Assembly: GCA_964387495.1 (NCBI GenBank)
Contig: CAYLXB010000011.1
Span: 7,351-71,350 of the forward strand
Direction: 5' to 3'
Origin: DSXF01 sp964387495
GTDB lineage: Bacteria; Chloroflexota; Anaerolineae; Anaerolineales; Villigracilaceae
DNA length: 64,000 bases
Below, in pieces: positions 42,844-51,648 of this stretch. A program made the position numbers and the translations under genes. How positions within the stretch are numbered: the stretch's first letter is position 1; every line of letters starts with the position of its first letter. The notes beneath the pieces are model-generated. The model did no database searches. It had not been told where the DNA came from and saw only the letters and a list, made by a program, of their open reading frames with translations.

Positions 42844-43860
42844 TCAGCCGGCCGGCCCATTCGCAGGCGGGGGAGGGGCCGGAGGCAGGACGGCTGCCGG
42901 CGGTGGATACTGGCGCGAGCCGAACAAGGTGATCACTGCGCCGCCAGTTGCAACCAGTCCAATTGCAAAACTGATCAACATGCCAAGGCAGGGGATTAGA
43001 TTCAGCAATTCCATGATCGTAATGACGATGGCAGTTCCAAGCCCGGCAGTGAGAACCAGCGGCCAGGAGCGATGAATTGCAGCAGTAAATCGCTGTCCTA
43101 TTTCGAGGCCGAGGGCGATCACGCCCAACAGCCAGGCCAGGACGAGGGTAAGTGCTGCCAACACTGCCACCGGGATCAGGATGATGGTGACGGACAGGAT
43201 AACGATCGCGATCGGCGCCAGGACGATGGTGAGCATGCCCACACCACCGACGATGAATGGCTGACGGGTGATGGCATAAGCTACGCGTTCTGCCTGCGGC
43301 TGGAGGAAGAGCATCGAAAGCATGGCGAGGAGGGTGATAAAGATGATGCGGCCTATGGCAAACAAAACCTGCCCCAGGATGTTTCCACCCAAGTTCATAC
43401 CCGGCTGGACAGCCGGCGAGGATGGTTCCGGAACCATGGGAGGCAGGGGAATTTCAACTTCCGGTACAGGGATGTTCGCATCCACGTCACCGTCAACGAT
43501 GGCACCATCATCGCGCTGGAGACTGCCGCCAATGGTGGTCAGATTACCTTGTACGTGGGCCTTTGGACCCAGGTGGGCAGTTCCGCCGATCAGGACAGTA
43601 TCCTCGGTGACTTCACCGTCAACGGTCAGGGTGCCGCCAATCAATACCACGGCGCCATTTACTTTTGCACCCGACTCGATAATGGCTACGCCGCCAATGA
43701 CAACCAGATCACCGTTTATCGTTTCGCCGCTTTTGAGGGTAAACGAGTTACCGATCACCAGTTTGCCATCATCGGAGCCGGCAGCGGCTACCGAGCCAGT
43801 GGGTAGTAGGAGAAATGCCAATAAAAGTGTGAAGGCCAATAATCTGTGTTTGAGTTTCAT
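42844..43860 (-). CDS. Membrane protein with bactofilin-like beta-helix ectodomain
   Basis: 338 residues. There is a signal peptide (1-26), then repeats of the type [IV]xGD[LV]VVIGG (residues about 35-130; for example INGDLVVIGG, VNGAVVLIGG, VQGNLTTIGG) that build a short right-handed beta helix as in polymer-forming bactofilins. A Pro-rich linker, four to five membrane helices and a Pro/Ala-rich end (PPPAAVLPPAPPPP) follow. The ATG at 43860 follows AAGGAAGG; the longer frame lacks family sequence. It is third in an operon after an ECF sigma factor and its anti-sigma, so it may be a regulated envelope component. Confidence 0.8.
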   Translation of the reverse strand: MKLKHRLLAFTLLLAFLLLPTGSVAAAGSDDGKLVIGNSFTLKSGETINGDLVVIGGVAIIESGAKVNGAVVLIGGTLTVDGEVTEDTVLIGGTAHLGPKAHVQGNLTTIGGSLQRDDGAIVDGDVDANIPVPEVEIPLPPMVPEPSSPAVQPGMNLGGNILGQVLFAIGRIIFITLLAMLSMLFLQPQAERVAYAITRQPFIVGGVGMLTIVLAPIAIVILSVTIILIPVAVLAALTLVLAWLLGVIALGLEIGQRFTAAIHRSWPLVLTAGLGTAIVITIMELLNLIPCLGMLISFAIGLVATGGAVITLFGSRQYPPPAAVLPPAPPPPANGPAG

Positions 43861-43888
43861 GTTCGAAACCTTCCTTATGAAATGAATA

Positions 43889-44413
43889 TCATGCTCTTTG
43901 GGGGAGCCGGCTAAAACGCCAGAGAGAGACGGTCCACAACAATCCCAAGCCGCCAAGAACGGATGCCAGCACCAGCCAGATATATGGGGGAACGAAGCCA
44001 GGCACCACACGTACCAGGACCCCGGCTGCTTCCCCAAGTACTTCGAGTGAGGACATTACGAAGAGCAGACTGTTCACCATGCCGACAACCCACCTGGCCG
44101 GGGATTCCAGGAAGGCAAGCACCACAGGGGTAGCCATCCAAACCAACAGACCAGCTCCGCCCAGAGAAAGAATGGTGGAGCCGACCACCTGCCTGCGGCG
44201 CTGTAATTTTCGTTCTGCGGCCAGCCGGCTCTGCCAGCGGGCGGAGAAACCGACAGCAGGTTTGACGGTACGAGCCGAGCGCAGCGCAAGGTTAACTTCT
44301 GCAAGCGCTGTGCAATCTGCACAAGTTCGTAGATGGGATTGCAGTTCGCGTTTCTGTTCAGGATTGAGCGGCTGATCCTCGAGCAGCCAGTCTTCAAAAG
44401 GCCGGTGATCCAT
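43889..44413 (-). CDS. Zinc-type anti-sigma factor
   Basis: 174 residues. The N-terminal ZAS-like zinc motif is HLRTCADC (HxxxCxxC) near residues 29-36, followed by a linker and two hydrophobic segments (about 80-100 and 135-160). The start lies inside the end of the sigma gene (20 bp overlap), the usual coupling of ECF sigma and anti-sigma. It is expected to hold the sigma factor at the membrane until an envelope signal arrives. Confidence 0.82.
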   Translation of the reverse strand: MDHRPFEDWLLEDQPLNPEQKRELQSHLRTCADCTALAEVNLALRSARTVKPAVGFSARWQSRLAAERKLQRRRQVVGSTILSLGGAGLLVWMATPVVLAFLESPARWVVGMVNSLLFVMSSLEVLGEAAGVLVRVVPGFVPPYIWLVLASVLGGLGLLWTVSLWRFSRLPQRA

Positions 44414-44990
44414 AGGGTATCCTTTCCGGGCTGGTTTGTGCGGATGAATCCATCCATAACTTTGCCAATTCGCGCCGTGCCCGGTGCAGGCGGCTCTTGA
44501 CTGCAGGGACGGTGAGGCGCAGACTTTCGGCAATTTCGGCCTCCGAGAAGTCGTACCAGTAGCGCAGCACAACCGCGGCACGGTCGGTGGCATCCAGAGA
44601 GCGTAACAGCGAGTGCAGGTGTTCCTGGTCCTGCCGGCGCTCTGATTCGACTTCAGGGTCAACCGCTTGCTGATCGGGGAAACTGATCTCCTCGGTCTCT
44701 TCGTCCTCGATGGAGATGAGCATCAATTTCTTCCGGCGCAGGCGGTCAATACAATGGTGTGCAGCAATGGACAAAAGCCAGGTAGGGAAAGGTCGCGAGC
44801 GGTCGTAGCGCAGAATGTTTTGATAGGCCCGCAGGAAAGTTTCCTGCGCAGCATCCTCTGCGGCCTCCGGTTCGCCCAGCATCCGGTAACACAGGTTGTA
44901 GACCGGAGTCTGGTATCTTTCCACCAGGCAAGTAAAGGCTTCATCGCTGCCGTTTTGGGCCTGAAGCACCCAGGCCTGTTCTTCGTTCAC
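44394..44990 (-). CDS. ECF RNA polymerase sigma factor 2
   Basis: 198 residues. Region 2 includes YQTPVYNLCYRML, EDAAQETFLRAY and TWLLSIAAHHCIDRLRR. An acidic linker (EDEETEEISFPD) precedes region 4 (LDATDRAAVVLRYWYDFSEAEIAESL). The start is GTG with AAGGAG upstream. Divergent from the rubrerythrin-VIT1 gene across 134 nt. Together with the zinc anti-sigma and the bactofilin-like protein it forms a compact envelope-response operon. Confidence 0.92.
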   Translation of the reverse strand: MNEEQAWVLQAQNGSDEAFTCLVERYQTPVYNLCYRMLGEPEAAEDAAQETFLRAYQNILRYDRSRPFPTWLLSIAAHHCIDRLRRKKLMLISIEDEETEEISFPDQQAVDPEVESERRQDQEHLHSLLRSLDATDRAAVVLRYWYDFSEAEIAESLRLTVPAVKSRLHRARRELAKLWMDSSAQTSPERIPYGSPAF

Positions 44991-45124
44991 GCTGGCTCCT
45001 TGTCGTTCTTTCTAGAGCAATATACGCACAGAGTTTCAAAAGGTTGCAAGGATATTATACATCCGCGTTTTTCCACAGTTTGAGAAAATAGCGTAAAATA
45101 TGGTTATATTTGCAAGGAGGCATT

Positions 45125-45997
45125 ATGGAGTCCACAGAAGCCATTGGCCACCAGTTAGAGCGCTTTCAGCGCAACGAAATCACGGAATACAATATTTATA
45201 AGCGACTGGCCGCCACCATCAAATCAGCCGAGAACCGCAAGGTGATCGAAAAAATCGCCGAGGATGAATTTCGGCATTACCAGGCCTGGAAACGTTACAC
45301 AGAGAAAGATCTCCAGCCGAATATGTGGAAAGTGTGGTTCTATGTTCTGGTCAGCCGCATATTTGGTTTTACTTTCGGCATCAAATTGATGGAGCGCGGT
45401 GAGGAGAATGCACAGGCCAGTTATTCCCTACTGAAAGGCAAGATCCCGGAGATCGAGGATTGGGTGAAAGAGGAAGATGCCCATGAAAAAGCCCTGATTG
45501 GGATGCTGGATGAGGATCTCCTGCACTATGCCGGCTCGGTTGTGCTTGGCCTGAACGATGCCCTGGTGGAATTGACTGGCGCCCTGGCGGGTTTGACCTT
45601 TGCCCTGCAGAATACCAACCTGATCGCGCTCACCGGGTTGATCACCGGCATTGCAGCCTCCCTTTCGATGGCTGCTTCGGAATACCTGTCCACCCGTTCC
45701 GAGGAGACACAGAAGCACCCGGTACGGGCGGCGATCTATACCGGGATTGCATACATCGTTACTGTGACGCTGTTGATCCTGCCGTATCTGCTTTTCCCAA
45801 ATTACGTGATTGACCTGATCATCTCCCTGGTAACGGCGGTTATCATTATTGCGGTCTTCAATTACTACATCTCTGTAGCCAAAGACGAACCATTCCGCCG
45901 GCGGTTCCTGGAGATGACCGGGCTGAGTCTGGGCGTGGCTGGCTTTAGTTTCGGCATTGGCATCCTGATCCGGATGTGGCTGGGCGTGGATATTTGA
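45125..45997 (+). CDS. Rubrerythrin-like/VIT1 fusion, iron or manganese transporter
   Basis: 290 residues. The N-terminal ferritin-like domain (1-130) has Glu/His ligands in EITEYNIYKRLA, EDEFRHYQAW and EEDAHEKAL. A CCC1/VIT1 membrane domain with five helices follows (VLGLNDALVELTGALAG and MAASEYLSTRSEE are hallmark stretches). Such fusions (MbfA-like) export iron, with the di-iron domain sensing or delivering the metal. The ATG at 45125 follows AAGGAGG. It has its own promoter region and a terminator after it. Confidence 0.9.
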   Translation: MESTEAIGHQLERFQRNEITEYNIYKRLAATIKSAENRKVIEKIAEDEFRHYQAWKRYTEKDLQPNMWKVWFYVLVSRIFGFTFGIKLMERGEENAQASYSLLKGKIPEIEDWVKEEDAHEKALIGMLDEDLLHYAGSVVLGLNDALVELTGALAGLTFALQNTNLIALTGLITGIAASLSMAASEYLSTRSEETQKHPVRAAIYTGIAYIVTVTLLILPYLLFPNYVIDLIISLVTAVIIIAVFNYYISVAKDEPFRRRFLEMTGLSLGVAGFSFGIGILIRMWLGVDI

Positions 45998-46045
45998 TGA
46001 CCGTTTTGAGCTGCATGGGGGTGAAAGTGAACCTGTAGAACCTGG

Positions 46046-46084
46046 CGGCGTTCTCCCGAGGTTGTGAGGGAGAGCGCTGTTTTT
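46046..46084 (+). terminator. Terminator after the VIT1 fusion gene
   Basis: GCGTTCTCCC (46048-46057) pairs with GGGAGAGCGC (46068-46077) with one G-T pair, followed by TGTTTTT. Confidence 0.7.
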
Positions 46085-46192
46085 ATCGAAACAGAGGGTT
46101 TGTACAGATGCATGGGCTGGCCGCATGATACTAGACAGAACTGCCTGCCTCGGCTAAACTTGGCGGAAGTATTTTTCCCGGAGAGATTTTCA

Positions 46193-47404
46193 ATGGACTT
46201 AAAGAAAGTTGATGATGCTGTTACGCGCCGGATCCAGGCCATGGTGGAGCGCGTTGCGTACTTGAAAGCCAACGACCTGTATTTCTATAACCAGCCAGCT
46301 ACAGAATTGCGCGGGGGGGCACGGACCCTTGTCAACGGCCGTGAGATGACCATGTTCGCTTCATATTCCTACCTGGGCCTGATTGGACACCCGCGGATCA
46401 ATGCGGCTGCCAAAGCTGCCGTGGACAAGTACGGCACCGGAACGCACGGGGTACGGACCCTGGCCGGTTCCCTGAAGATCCACAATGAACTGGAAGAGAC
46501 CATTGCAGCCTTCAAGCACCGCGAGGCTGCGGTGACTTATTCTTCCGGTTATGTCACCAACCTGACAGTCATTTCCACGCTGATGGGGCGAGGTGATTAT
46601 GTGCTTTCCGACAAAGTCAACCATGCTTCCATTGTGGATGGATGTCTCATGTCGGGGGCGGAATTCCGCCGTTTCAGGCATAATGATATGGCAGACTTGG
46701 AACACCGCTTGCAGCAGGTGCCGGATGGCAGCGCCCGCCTGGTGATCGCGGACGCGGTCTTCAGCATGGATGGCGATATCATCGATCTGCCCAAGATGGT
46801 GGCCCTATGCAAGAAATACAATGCCTGGCTGATGGTTGATGAAGCCCACTCCACGGGGGTGCTCGGCAGGACCGGGCGCGGCATCGAGGAGCATTTCAAC
46901 ATGAGCGGCGCGGCGGATATCCTGATGGGGACGCTCAGCAAAACCATCCCCTCGGTGGGCGGGTATGTGGCAGTCGACAAGGAGATTTCCACTTACCTGC
47001 GGCATGCCAGCCGGGGTTATATCTTTTCAGCCGCCCTGCCAGCGGCCCAGGCTGCCGCTGCGAACGAGGCTTTCAAGGTTATCCTGGACGAGCCATGGCG
47101 GGTGGAAAAATTAAATGCCAATACCTGGCAGTTCATCACAGGCCTGAAAAGCGCCGGTTTCGATACCATGCTGACTGAGACGGCGATCGTACCGGTGCTG
47201 TGCGGGGATGACGAAAGGGCTTTCGTCATGACGCGGCTCTGCCAGCACCAGGATGTCTTTGTCCTGCCGGTTGTTTCTCCGGCTGTGCCGCAAGGATTGG
47301 CCCGCCTGCGCGCCACCGTCATTGCCGCGCACGAGCCGGACGAGATCGAGCGTGCTTTGGCCGTGATCCAGCAGGCCGGCAAGGAGACCGGCATCCTGCA
47401 ATAA
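46193..47404 (+). CDS. Alpha-oxoamine synthase (BioF/KBL/SPT-like PLP enzyme)
   Basis: 403 residues, PLP-dependent, condensing an acyl-CoA (or acyl-carrier) with an amino acid. Family stretches: SYSYLGLIGHP, YGTGTHGVRTLAGS, DEAHSTGVLGRTGRG, and the PLP lysine in GTLSKTIPSVGG. The N-terminal 45 residues before the fold suggest a stand-alone enzyme resembling serine palmitoyltransferase or 2-amino-3-ketobutyrate CoA ligase rather than a textbook BioF; the substrate is undecided. GGAGAG precedes the ATG. No biotin or threonine-degradation genes are adjacent. Confidence 0.85.
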   Translation: MDLKKVDDAVTRRIQAMVERVAYLKANDLYFYNQPATELRGGARTLVNGREMTMFASYSYLGLIGHPRINAAAKAAVDKYGTGTHGVRTLAGSLKIHNELEETIAAFKHREAAVTYSSGYVTNLTVISTLMGRGDYVLSDKVNHASIVDGCLMSGAEFRRFRHNDMADLEHRLQQVPDGSARLVIADAVFSMDGDIIDLPKMVALCKKYNAWLMVDEAHSTGVLGRTGRGIEEHFNMSGAADILMGTLSKTIPSVGGYVAVDKEISTYLRHASRGYIFSAALPAAQAAAANEAFKVILDEPWRVEKLNANTWQFITGLKSAGFDTMLTETAIVPVLCGDDERAFVMTRLCQHQDVFVLPVVSPAVPQGLARLRATVIAAHEPDEIERALAVIQQAGKETGILQ

Positions 47405-47428
47405 GTTCCATTCACCGGACTTGCCCCA

Positions 47429-47466
47429 AGAGCGGCGCAACCTGCATGGCTGCGCCGCTCTTTTTA
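47429..47466 (+). terminator. Terminator after the alpha-oxoamine synthase gene
   Basis: AGAGCGGCGCA (47429-47439) pairs perfectly with TGCGCCGCTCT (47451-47461), followed by TTTTT. Confidence 0.88.
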
Positions 47467-47631
47467 TCCGATAATCAAGGATTATTCTGCCGCTACGGAG
47501 AAAGGTTATCCCAGTTGCAGTATTGAAGGGGAAAGCGTTATAACAAAACTCTAATAAATCGGACAATTTTTGTAATATTTTTCTAACAATAACCGGATAA
47601 GATTATGAACAAGAGATAAGGAGTTGTGCAA

Positions 47632-48723
47632 ATGAAATGGCAATGGAAACTGGCCCGCATTGCGGGAATTGATGTATACGTTCATGCCACCTTTTTGCTG
47701 ATCATCGGCTGGGTGGCAGTCTCACACTGGTTCGAACAACAATCGCTGACGTATGTGTTGAGCGGGGTGGCTTTCATCCTGGCCCTGTTCCTGTTCGTGG
47801 TGATGCACGAGTACGGGCATGCCCTGACAGCCCGCCGGTTCGGGATTAAGACGCGCGATATCACGCTTTATCCCATTGGCGGTGTGGCCCGGCTGGAGAA
47901 GATGCCTGAAAAGCCCATCGAAGAACTGTGGGTGGCACTGGCCGGCCCGGCAGTGAATGTGGTGCTGGCAGCCCTCCTTTTTGCATACCTTTTCTTTACA
48001 GGCACCCTCGAGCCGCTCACCGGCATGACCGTTACCCGCGGTTCCTTTGTCGAGCGCCTGATGATGGTTAACATCAGCCTGGCGCTCTTCAACCTGGTCC
48101 CGGCCTTTCCGATGGACGGCGGACGTGTGCTGCGCGCCTTGCTTGGGATGAAACTGGAATATACGCGAGCCACCCAAATTGCGGCAAGCATTGGCCAGGG
48201 AATGGCCCTGCTGTTTGGGTTCCTGGGCCTGTTCAGCAACCCGATGCTGCTGTTCATCGCTTTCTTCGTGTGGATCGGCGCGGCGCAGGAAGCCAACATG
48301 GTGCAAATGAAACATTCGCTGGGCGGCATCCCGGTGGCGCGGGCCATGCAGACCGAATTTCGTACGCTCGAGCCGAATGCCCCGCTGGCGCATGCAGCCG
48401 AGTTGATCCTGGAAGGTGCACAGCATGACTTCCCGGTAACCCAAAATGGACAGGTGGCCGGCTTGCTGACCCGCGAAGCCCTGATGCAGGCCCTGGCCCG
48501 CCAGGGACAGGGTGCACTGGTGCAGAGTGTGATGCGGCGGAACCTTCCCATAGTGGACTCGTACGAGATGCTCGAAAGTGCCCTGGTGCGCCTGCAGGAA
48601 AGCGGGACCCATTCCCTGCCGGTGCTGCACAATGGACAGCTGGTCGGCCTGCTGACCAGCGAGAACGTGACCGAGTTCCTGATGATCCGGCGGGCGCTGG
48701 ACTCAGCCCGGCAGCCTGTGTAG
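47632..48723 (+). CDS. M50 site-2 protease family protein with CBS pair
   Basis: 363 residues. The zinc motif is HEYGH (59-63) inside a membrane helix, and the third ligand region is NLVPAFPMDGGR near residue 155. Five to six helices are followed by two CBS domains (about 240-363), which often bind adenine nucleotides. This is the SpoIVFB-like, CBS-containing M50 group. It could release membrane-bound regulators such as the zinc anti-sigma factor 3 kb away, but that is speculation. The ATG follows AAGGAG. Confidence 0.9.
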   Translation: MKWQWKLARIAGIDVYVHATFLLIIGWVAVSHWFEQQSLTYVLSGVAFILALFLFVVMHEYGHALTARRFGIKTRDITLYPIGGVARLEKMPEKPIEELWVALAGPAVNVVLAALLFAYLFFTGTLEPLTGMTVTRGSFVERLMMVNISLALFNLVPAFPMDGGRVLRALLGMKLEYTRATQIAASIGQGMALLFGFLGLFSNPMLLFIAFFVWIGAAQEANMVQMKHSLGGIPVARAMQTEFRTLEPNAPLAHAAELILEGAQHDFPVTQNGQVAGLLTREALMQALARQGQGALVQSVMRRNLPIVDSYEMLESALVRLQESGTHSLPVLHNGQLVGLLTSENVTEFLMIRRALDSARQPV

Positions 48724-48743
48724 CCTGAAAATCAATTACAATT

Positions 48744-48778
48744 ACGAGGCGCATCGCGACCGATGCGCCTCGTTGATT
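48744..48778 (+). terminator. Terminator after the M50 protease gene
   Basis: ACGAGGCGCATCG (48744-48756) pairs perfectly with CGATGCGCCTCGT (48761-48773), followed by TGATTTG. The T tail is weak. Confidence 0.75.
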
Positions 48779-48817
48779 TGTCAAGAGCACCCGCTACCAA
48801 GAAAACTTTGGTGACTT

Positions 48818-51538
48818 ATGAACACTACTTCCGACTGGTACCAACTGGATCCGGGAACGGTCCTGCAACAGCTTGGCTCTGACCAGGAACGCGGCCTGAC
48901 GCCGCAGGAGGCGGTTGAACGCCTGGCCCGCAACGGTGTGAACGAGCTGATGGAACGCGGCGGGCGTACGCCGCTGAAGATCCTGTGGGAGCAGGTCACC
49001 GCCACAATGGTGTTGATTCTGATCGCGGCGGCGGTGATCGCGGCTTTGCTGGGTGATACCAAGGATGCAATTGCCATCCTGGCGATTGTGATCCTGTATG
49101 CGGCATTGGGCTTCATCCAAGAATATCGTGCGGAACAGGCAGTGGCCGCTCTCAAGAAACTGGCCGTGCCGATCGTGCGCGTCCTGCGCGGCGGCGTCCT
49201 GCGAGAGGTCTCGGCGCGCGAACTCGTCCCCGGCGACGTGATCCAGCTGGAGACCGGCAACCTGGTCCCGGCAGACTGCCGCCTGCTGGAGGCTGTGGCC
49301 CTGCGCATCCAGGAGGCGGCGCTGACGGGTGAATCCGAGCCGGTGGAAAAGCAGACGGCTGCGATCGAGATGGCCGGCTTACCGCTGGGCGACCGGCGCA
49401 ACATGGCCTACATGGGTACGATCGTTTCACAGGGACGCGGCCTGGCGTTGGTGACGGCCACCGGCATGCAGACTGAACTGGGCCGGATCGCGGACCTGAT
49501 CCAACAGGTCGGTTCGGAACAGACACCCTTGCAGAAACGGCTGGACCAGCTGGGGAAAACCCTGGCCTTGGTGGGAGTGGGAATTGCCGGGCTGATCTTT
49601 GTGCTCGGCCTGTTACGCGGCGACGAACTGCGCCACATGCTGCTGACCGCGGTCAGCGTGGCTGTGGCGGTGGTGCCGGAAGGGTTGCCAGCAGTTGTGA
49701 CCATCACGCTGGCGCTGGGTGCCCAGACCATGCTAAAACGCCAGGCACTCATCCGCCGGCTGCCGGCGGTGGAGACGCTGGGCTCGGTGACGGTGATCTG
49801 CTCGGACAAGACAGGAACGCTGACCGAGAACCGCATGACCGTAGTGGTGATGGATGTGGCCGAGCACCGGTTGGATCTGAGCGAGGAAGTACGCAAGGGC
49901 GGCAGCCTGAAGATGAGCGCGGAGGCGCCGCTGGAGACGGTCTCTTCCCTCTCGCTGATGGCCATCGGCGGGGCACTGTGCTCGGATGCCCAGATTATCG
50001 ATGAGGGGGCGGAGCGCTTTCACACCCTGGGCGACCCAACCGAAGGGGCACTGGTGGTGGCTGCGGCGCGCATGGGCTTCTGGAAATCTTCCCTGGAGCA
50101 GGCTTTTCCGCGCACCGGCGAAGTGCCTTTCGACTCGGAGCGTAAACGCATGACCACCCTGCACCGCCTGGGCGGGCATGACCCACAGACGCTGGTGGGG
50201 CTGCCGGTGAACGGCGCCAAAGTGATTGCCTTTACCAAAGGTTCGGTGGATGGTCTGCTGGAGCACACCGGCCAGGTGTGGGTCAATGGCAAGAGCGAAA
50301 GTTTGAACGCGGACTGGCGCAAGCGTATCCAGGCGGCCAATGATGGCCTGGCCGCCAAGGGTATGCGCGTGCTGGGGGTGACGTTCCGGTTGTTCGAGCA
50401 GGAGCCGGCTAATGTTGGGGCGGGAATCGAAGATGAATTGACTTTCGTGGGGCTGTTTGGGATGATCGACCCGCCGCGGGCCGAGGTGCGGGCGGCGGTG
50501 GAAACCTGCCGGCAGGCTGGAATCCGGCCAGTGATGATCACCGGAGACCACCCGCTGACGGCGGTCGAGATCGGACGCCAGTTGGGGATCGCCTCGGATG
50601 GGCGCGCCCTGACCGGGGCAGACCTGAACCGCATGTCGTTCGATGAGTTGAAGGCGGTTGTGGAGGATGTGTCGGTCTTTGCGCGCGTCTCGCCGGAGCA
50701 TAAATTGAACATCGTGCAGGCATTGCAGAAGAAGGGGCAAATCGTTTCGATGACCGGCGACGGGGTGAACGACGCACCGGCCCTGCGCAAGGCGGATATC
50801 GGCGTGGCGATGGGCATCACCGGGACGGATGTTTCAAAAGAAGCAGCCGAGTTGATCCTGCTGGACGATAATTTTGCCACGATCGTGGCTGCGGTGGAGC
50901 AAGGGCGGGTGATCTACGACAACATCCGCAAGTTCGTGCGTTTCAGCGTGGCAGGGAACATCGGCAAAGTGCTGGTGATGCTGCTGGCACCGTTCCTGGG
51001 CAAGCCCATCCCGCTGCTGCCGCTGCAACTGCTGTGGCTGAACCTGCTGACCGACGGCCTGCTGGGGCTGGGGATGGGAGTGGAAGGTGCGGAGCGCGGC
51101 ACGATGCGCCGCCCGCCTTATTCGCCGAAAGAAGGCGTGTTCAGCCGGGGGGCGGGGGTCCAGGTGGCCTGGGTGGGGGCGCTGATCGGCGGCCTGGCGC
51201 TGGGGCTGGGATCGTATTATTACTTTACCGGCCGGGAGCAGTGGCAGACGATGGTCTTCACCTTCCTGGCCTTTGCGCAAATCTGGCAGGCGCTGGCCTC
51301 CAGGTCGAGCCAGGAGTCACTGTTCAAGCTGGGGCTGTTGAGCAACCGGCTGCTGGCCGGGATGGCCGTTCTGGTGTTTGTCTTACAGTTGGCGGTGCTG
51401 TATGTGCCCTTCTTGAGCGGGTTCTTCCAGGTGCAGGCGCTGAGTCTGGTTGACTTTCTGATCGCCCTGGGGGCGGGCGCGCTGGTCTTTGCGGCGATGG
51501 AAGTGGAGAAGGCGGTACGGCGAGGGCGTAGGGAGTGA
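48818..51538 (+). CDS. P2-type cation-transporting ATPase, copy 2
   Basis: 906 residues. TGES is in the actuator domain, PEGLP in M4, CSDKTGTLT has Asp330, and GDGVNDAPA is the hinge; M6 has LLWLNLLTDG. It is shorter than the copy at 17793-20741, mainly through missing insertions in the nucleotide-binding domain and between M7 and M8. Ca2+ (PMR1-like) is the most likely ion. The two are anciently diverged paralogues rather than a recent duplication. No clear ribosome binding site is visible before the ATG at 48818. Confidence 0.92.
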   Translation: MNTTSDWYQLDPGTVLQQLGSDQERGLTPQEAVERLARNGVNELMERGGRTPLKILWEQVTATMVLILIAAAVIAALLGDTKDAIAILAIVILYAALGFIQEYRAEQAVAALKKLAVPIVRVLRGGVLREVSARELVPGDVIQLETGNLVPADCRLLEAVALRIQEAALTGESEPVEKQTAAIEMAGLPLGDRRNMAYMGTIVSQGRGLALVTATGMQTELGRIADLIQQVGSEQTPLQKRLDQLGKTLALVGVGIAGLIFVLGLLRGDELRHMLLTAVSVAVAVVPEGLPAVVTITLALGAQTMLKRQALIRRLPAVETLGSVTVICSDKTGTLTENRMTVVVMDVAEHRLDLSEEVRKGGSLKMSAEAPLETVSSLSLMAIGGALCSDAQIIDEGAERFHTLGDPTEGALVVAAARMGFWKSSLEQAFPRTGEVPFDSERKRMTTLHRLGGHDPQTLVGLPVNGAKVIAFTKGSVDGLLEHTGQVWVNGKSESLNADWRKRIQAANDGLAAKGMRVLGVTFRLFEQEPANVGAGIEDELTFVGLFGMIDPPRAEVRAAVETCRQAGIRPVMITGDHPLTAVEIGRQLGIASDGRALTGADLNRMSFDELKAVVEDVSVFARVSPEHKLNIVQALQKKGQIVSMTGDGVNDAPALRKADIGVAMGITGTDVSKEAAELILLDDNFATIVAAVEQGRVIYDNIRKFVRFSVAGNIGKVLVMLLAPFLGKPIPLLPLQLLWLNLLTDGLLGLGMGVEGAERGTMRRPPYSPKEGVFSRGAGVQVAWVGALIGGLALGLGSYYYFTGREQWQTMVFTFLAFAQIWQALASRSSQESLFKLGLLSNRLLAGMAVLVFVLQLAVLYVPFLSGFFQVQALSLVDFLIALGAGALVFAAMEVEKAVRRGRRE

Positions 51539-51648
51539 CGGGGAGCTGAATAAGAATTCCACGGCCGGGACGCGCAAGATGTACCGCTTTCCTCGCCTTC
51601 TGCGCGTCCTGGCGTATAATTAGGCAACCCGCCGCGAGGGGATGCTGA

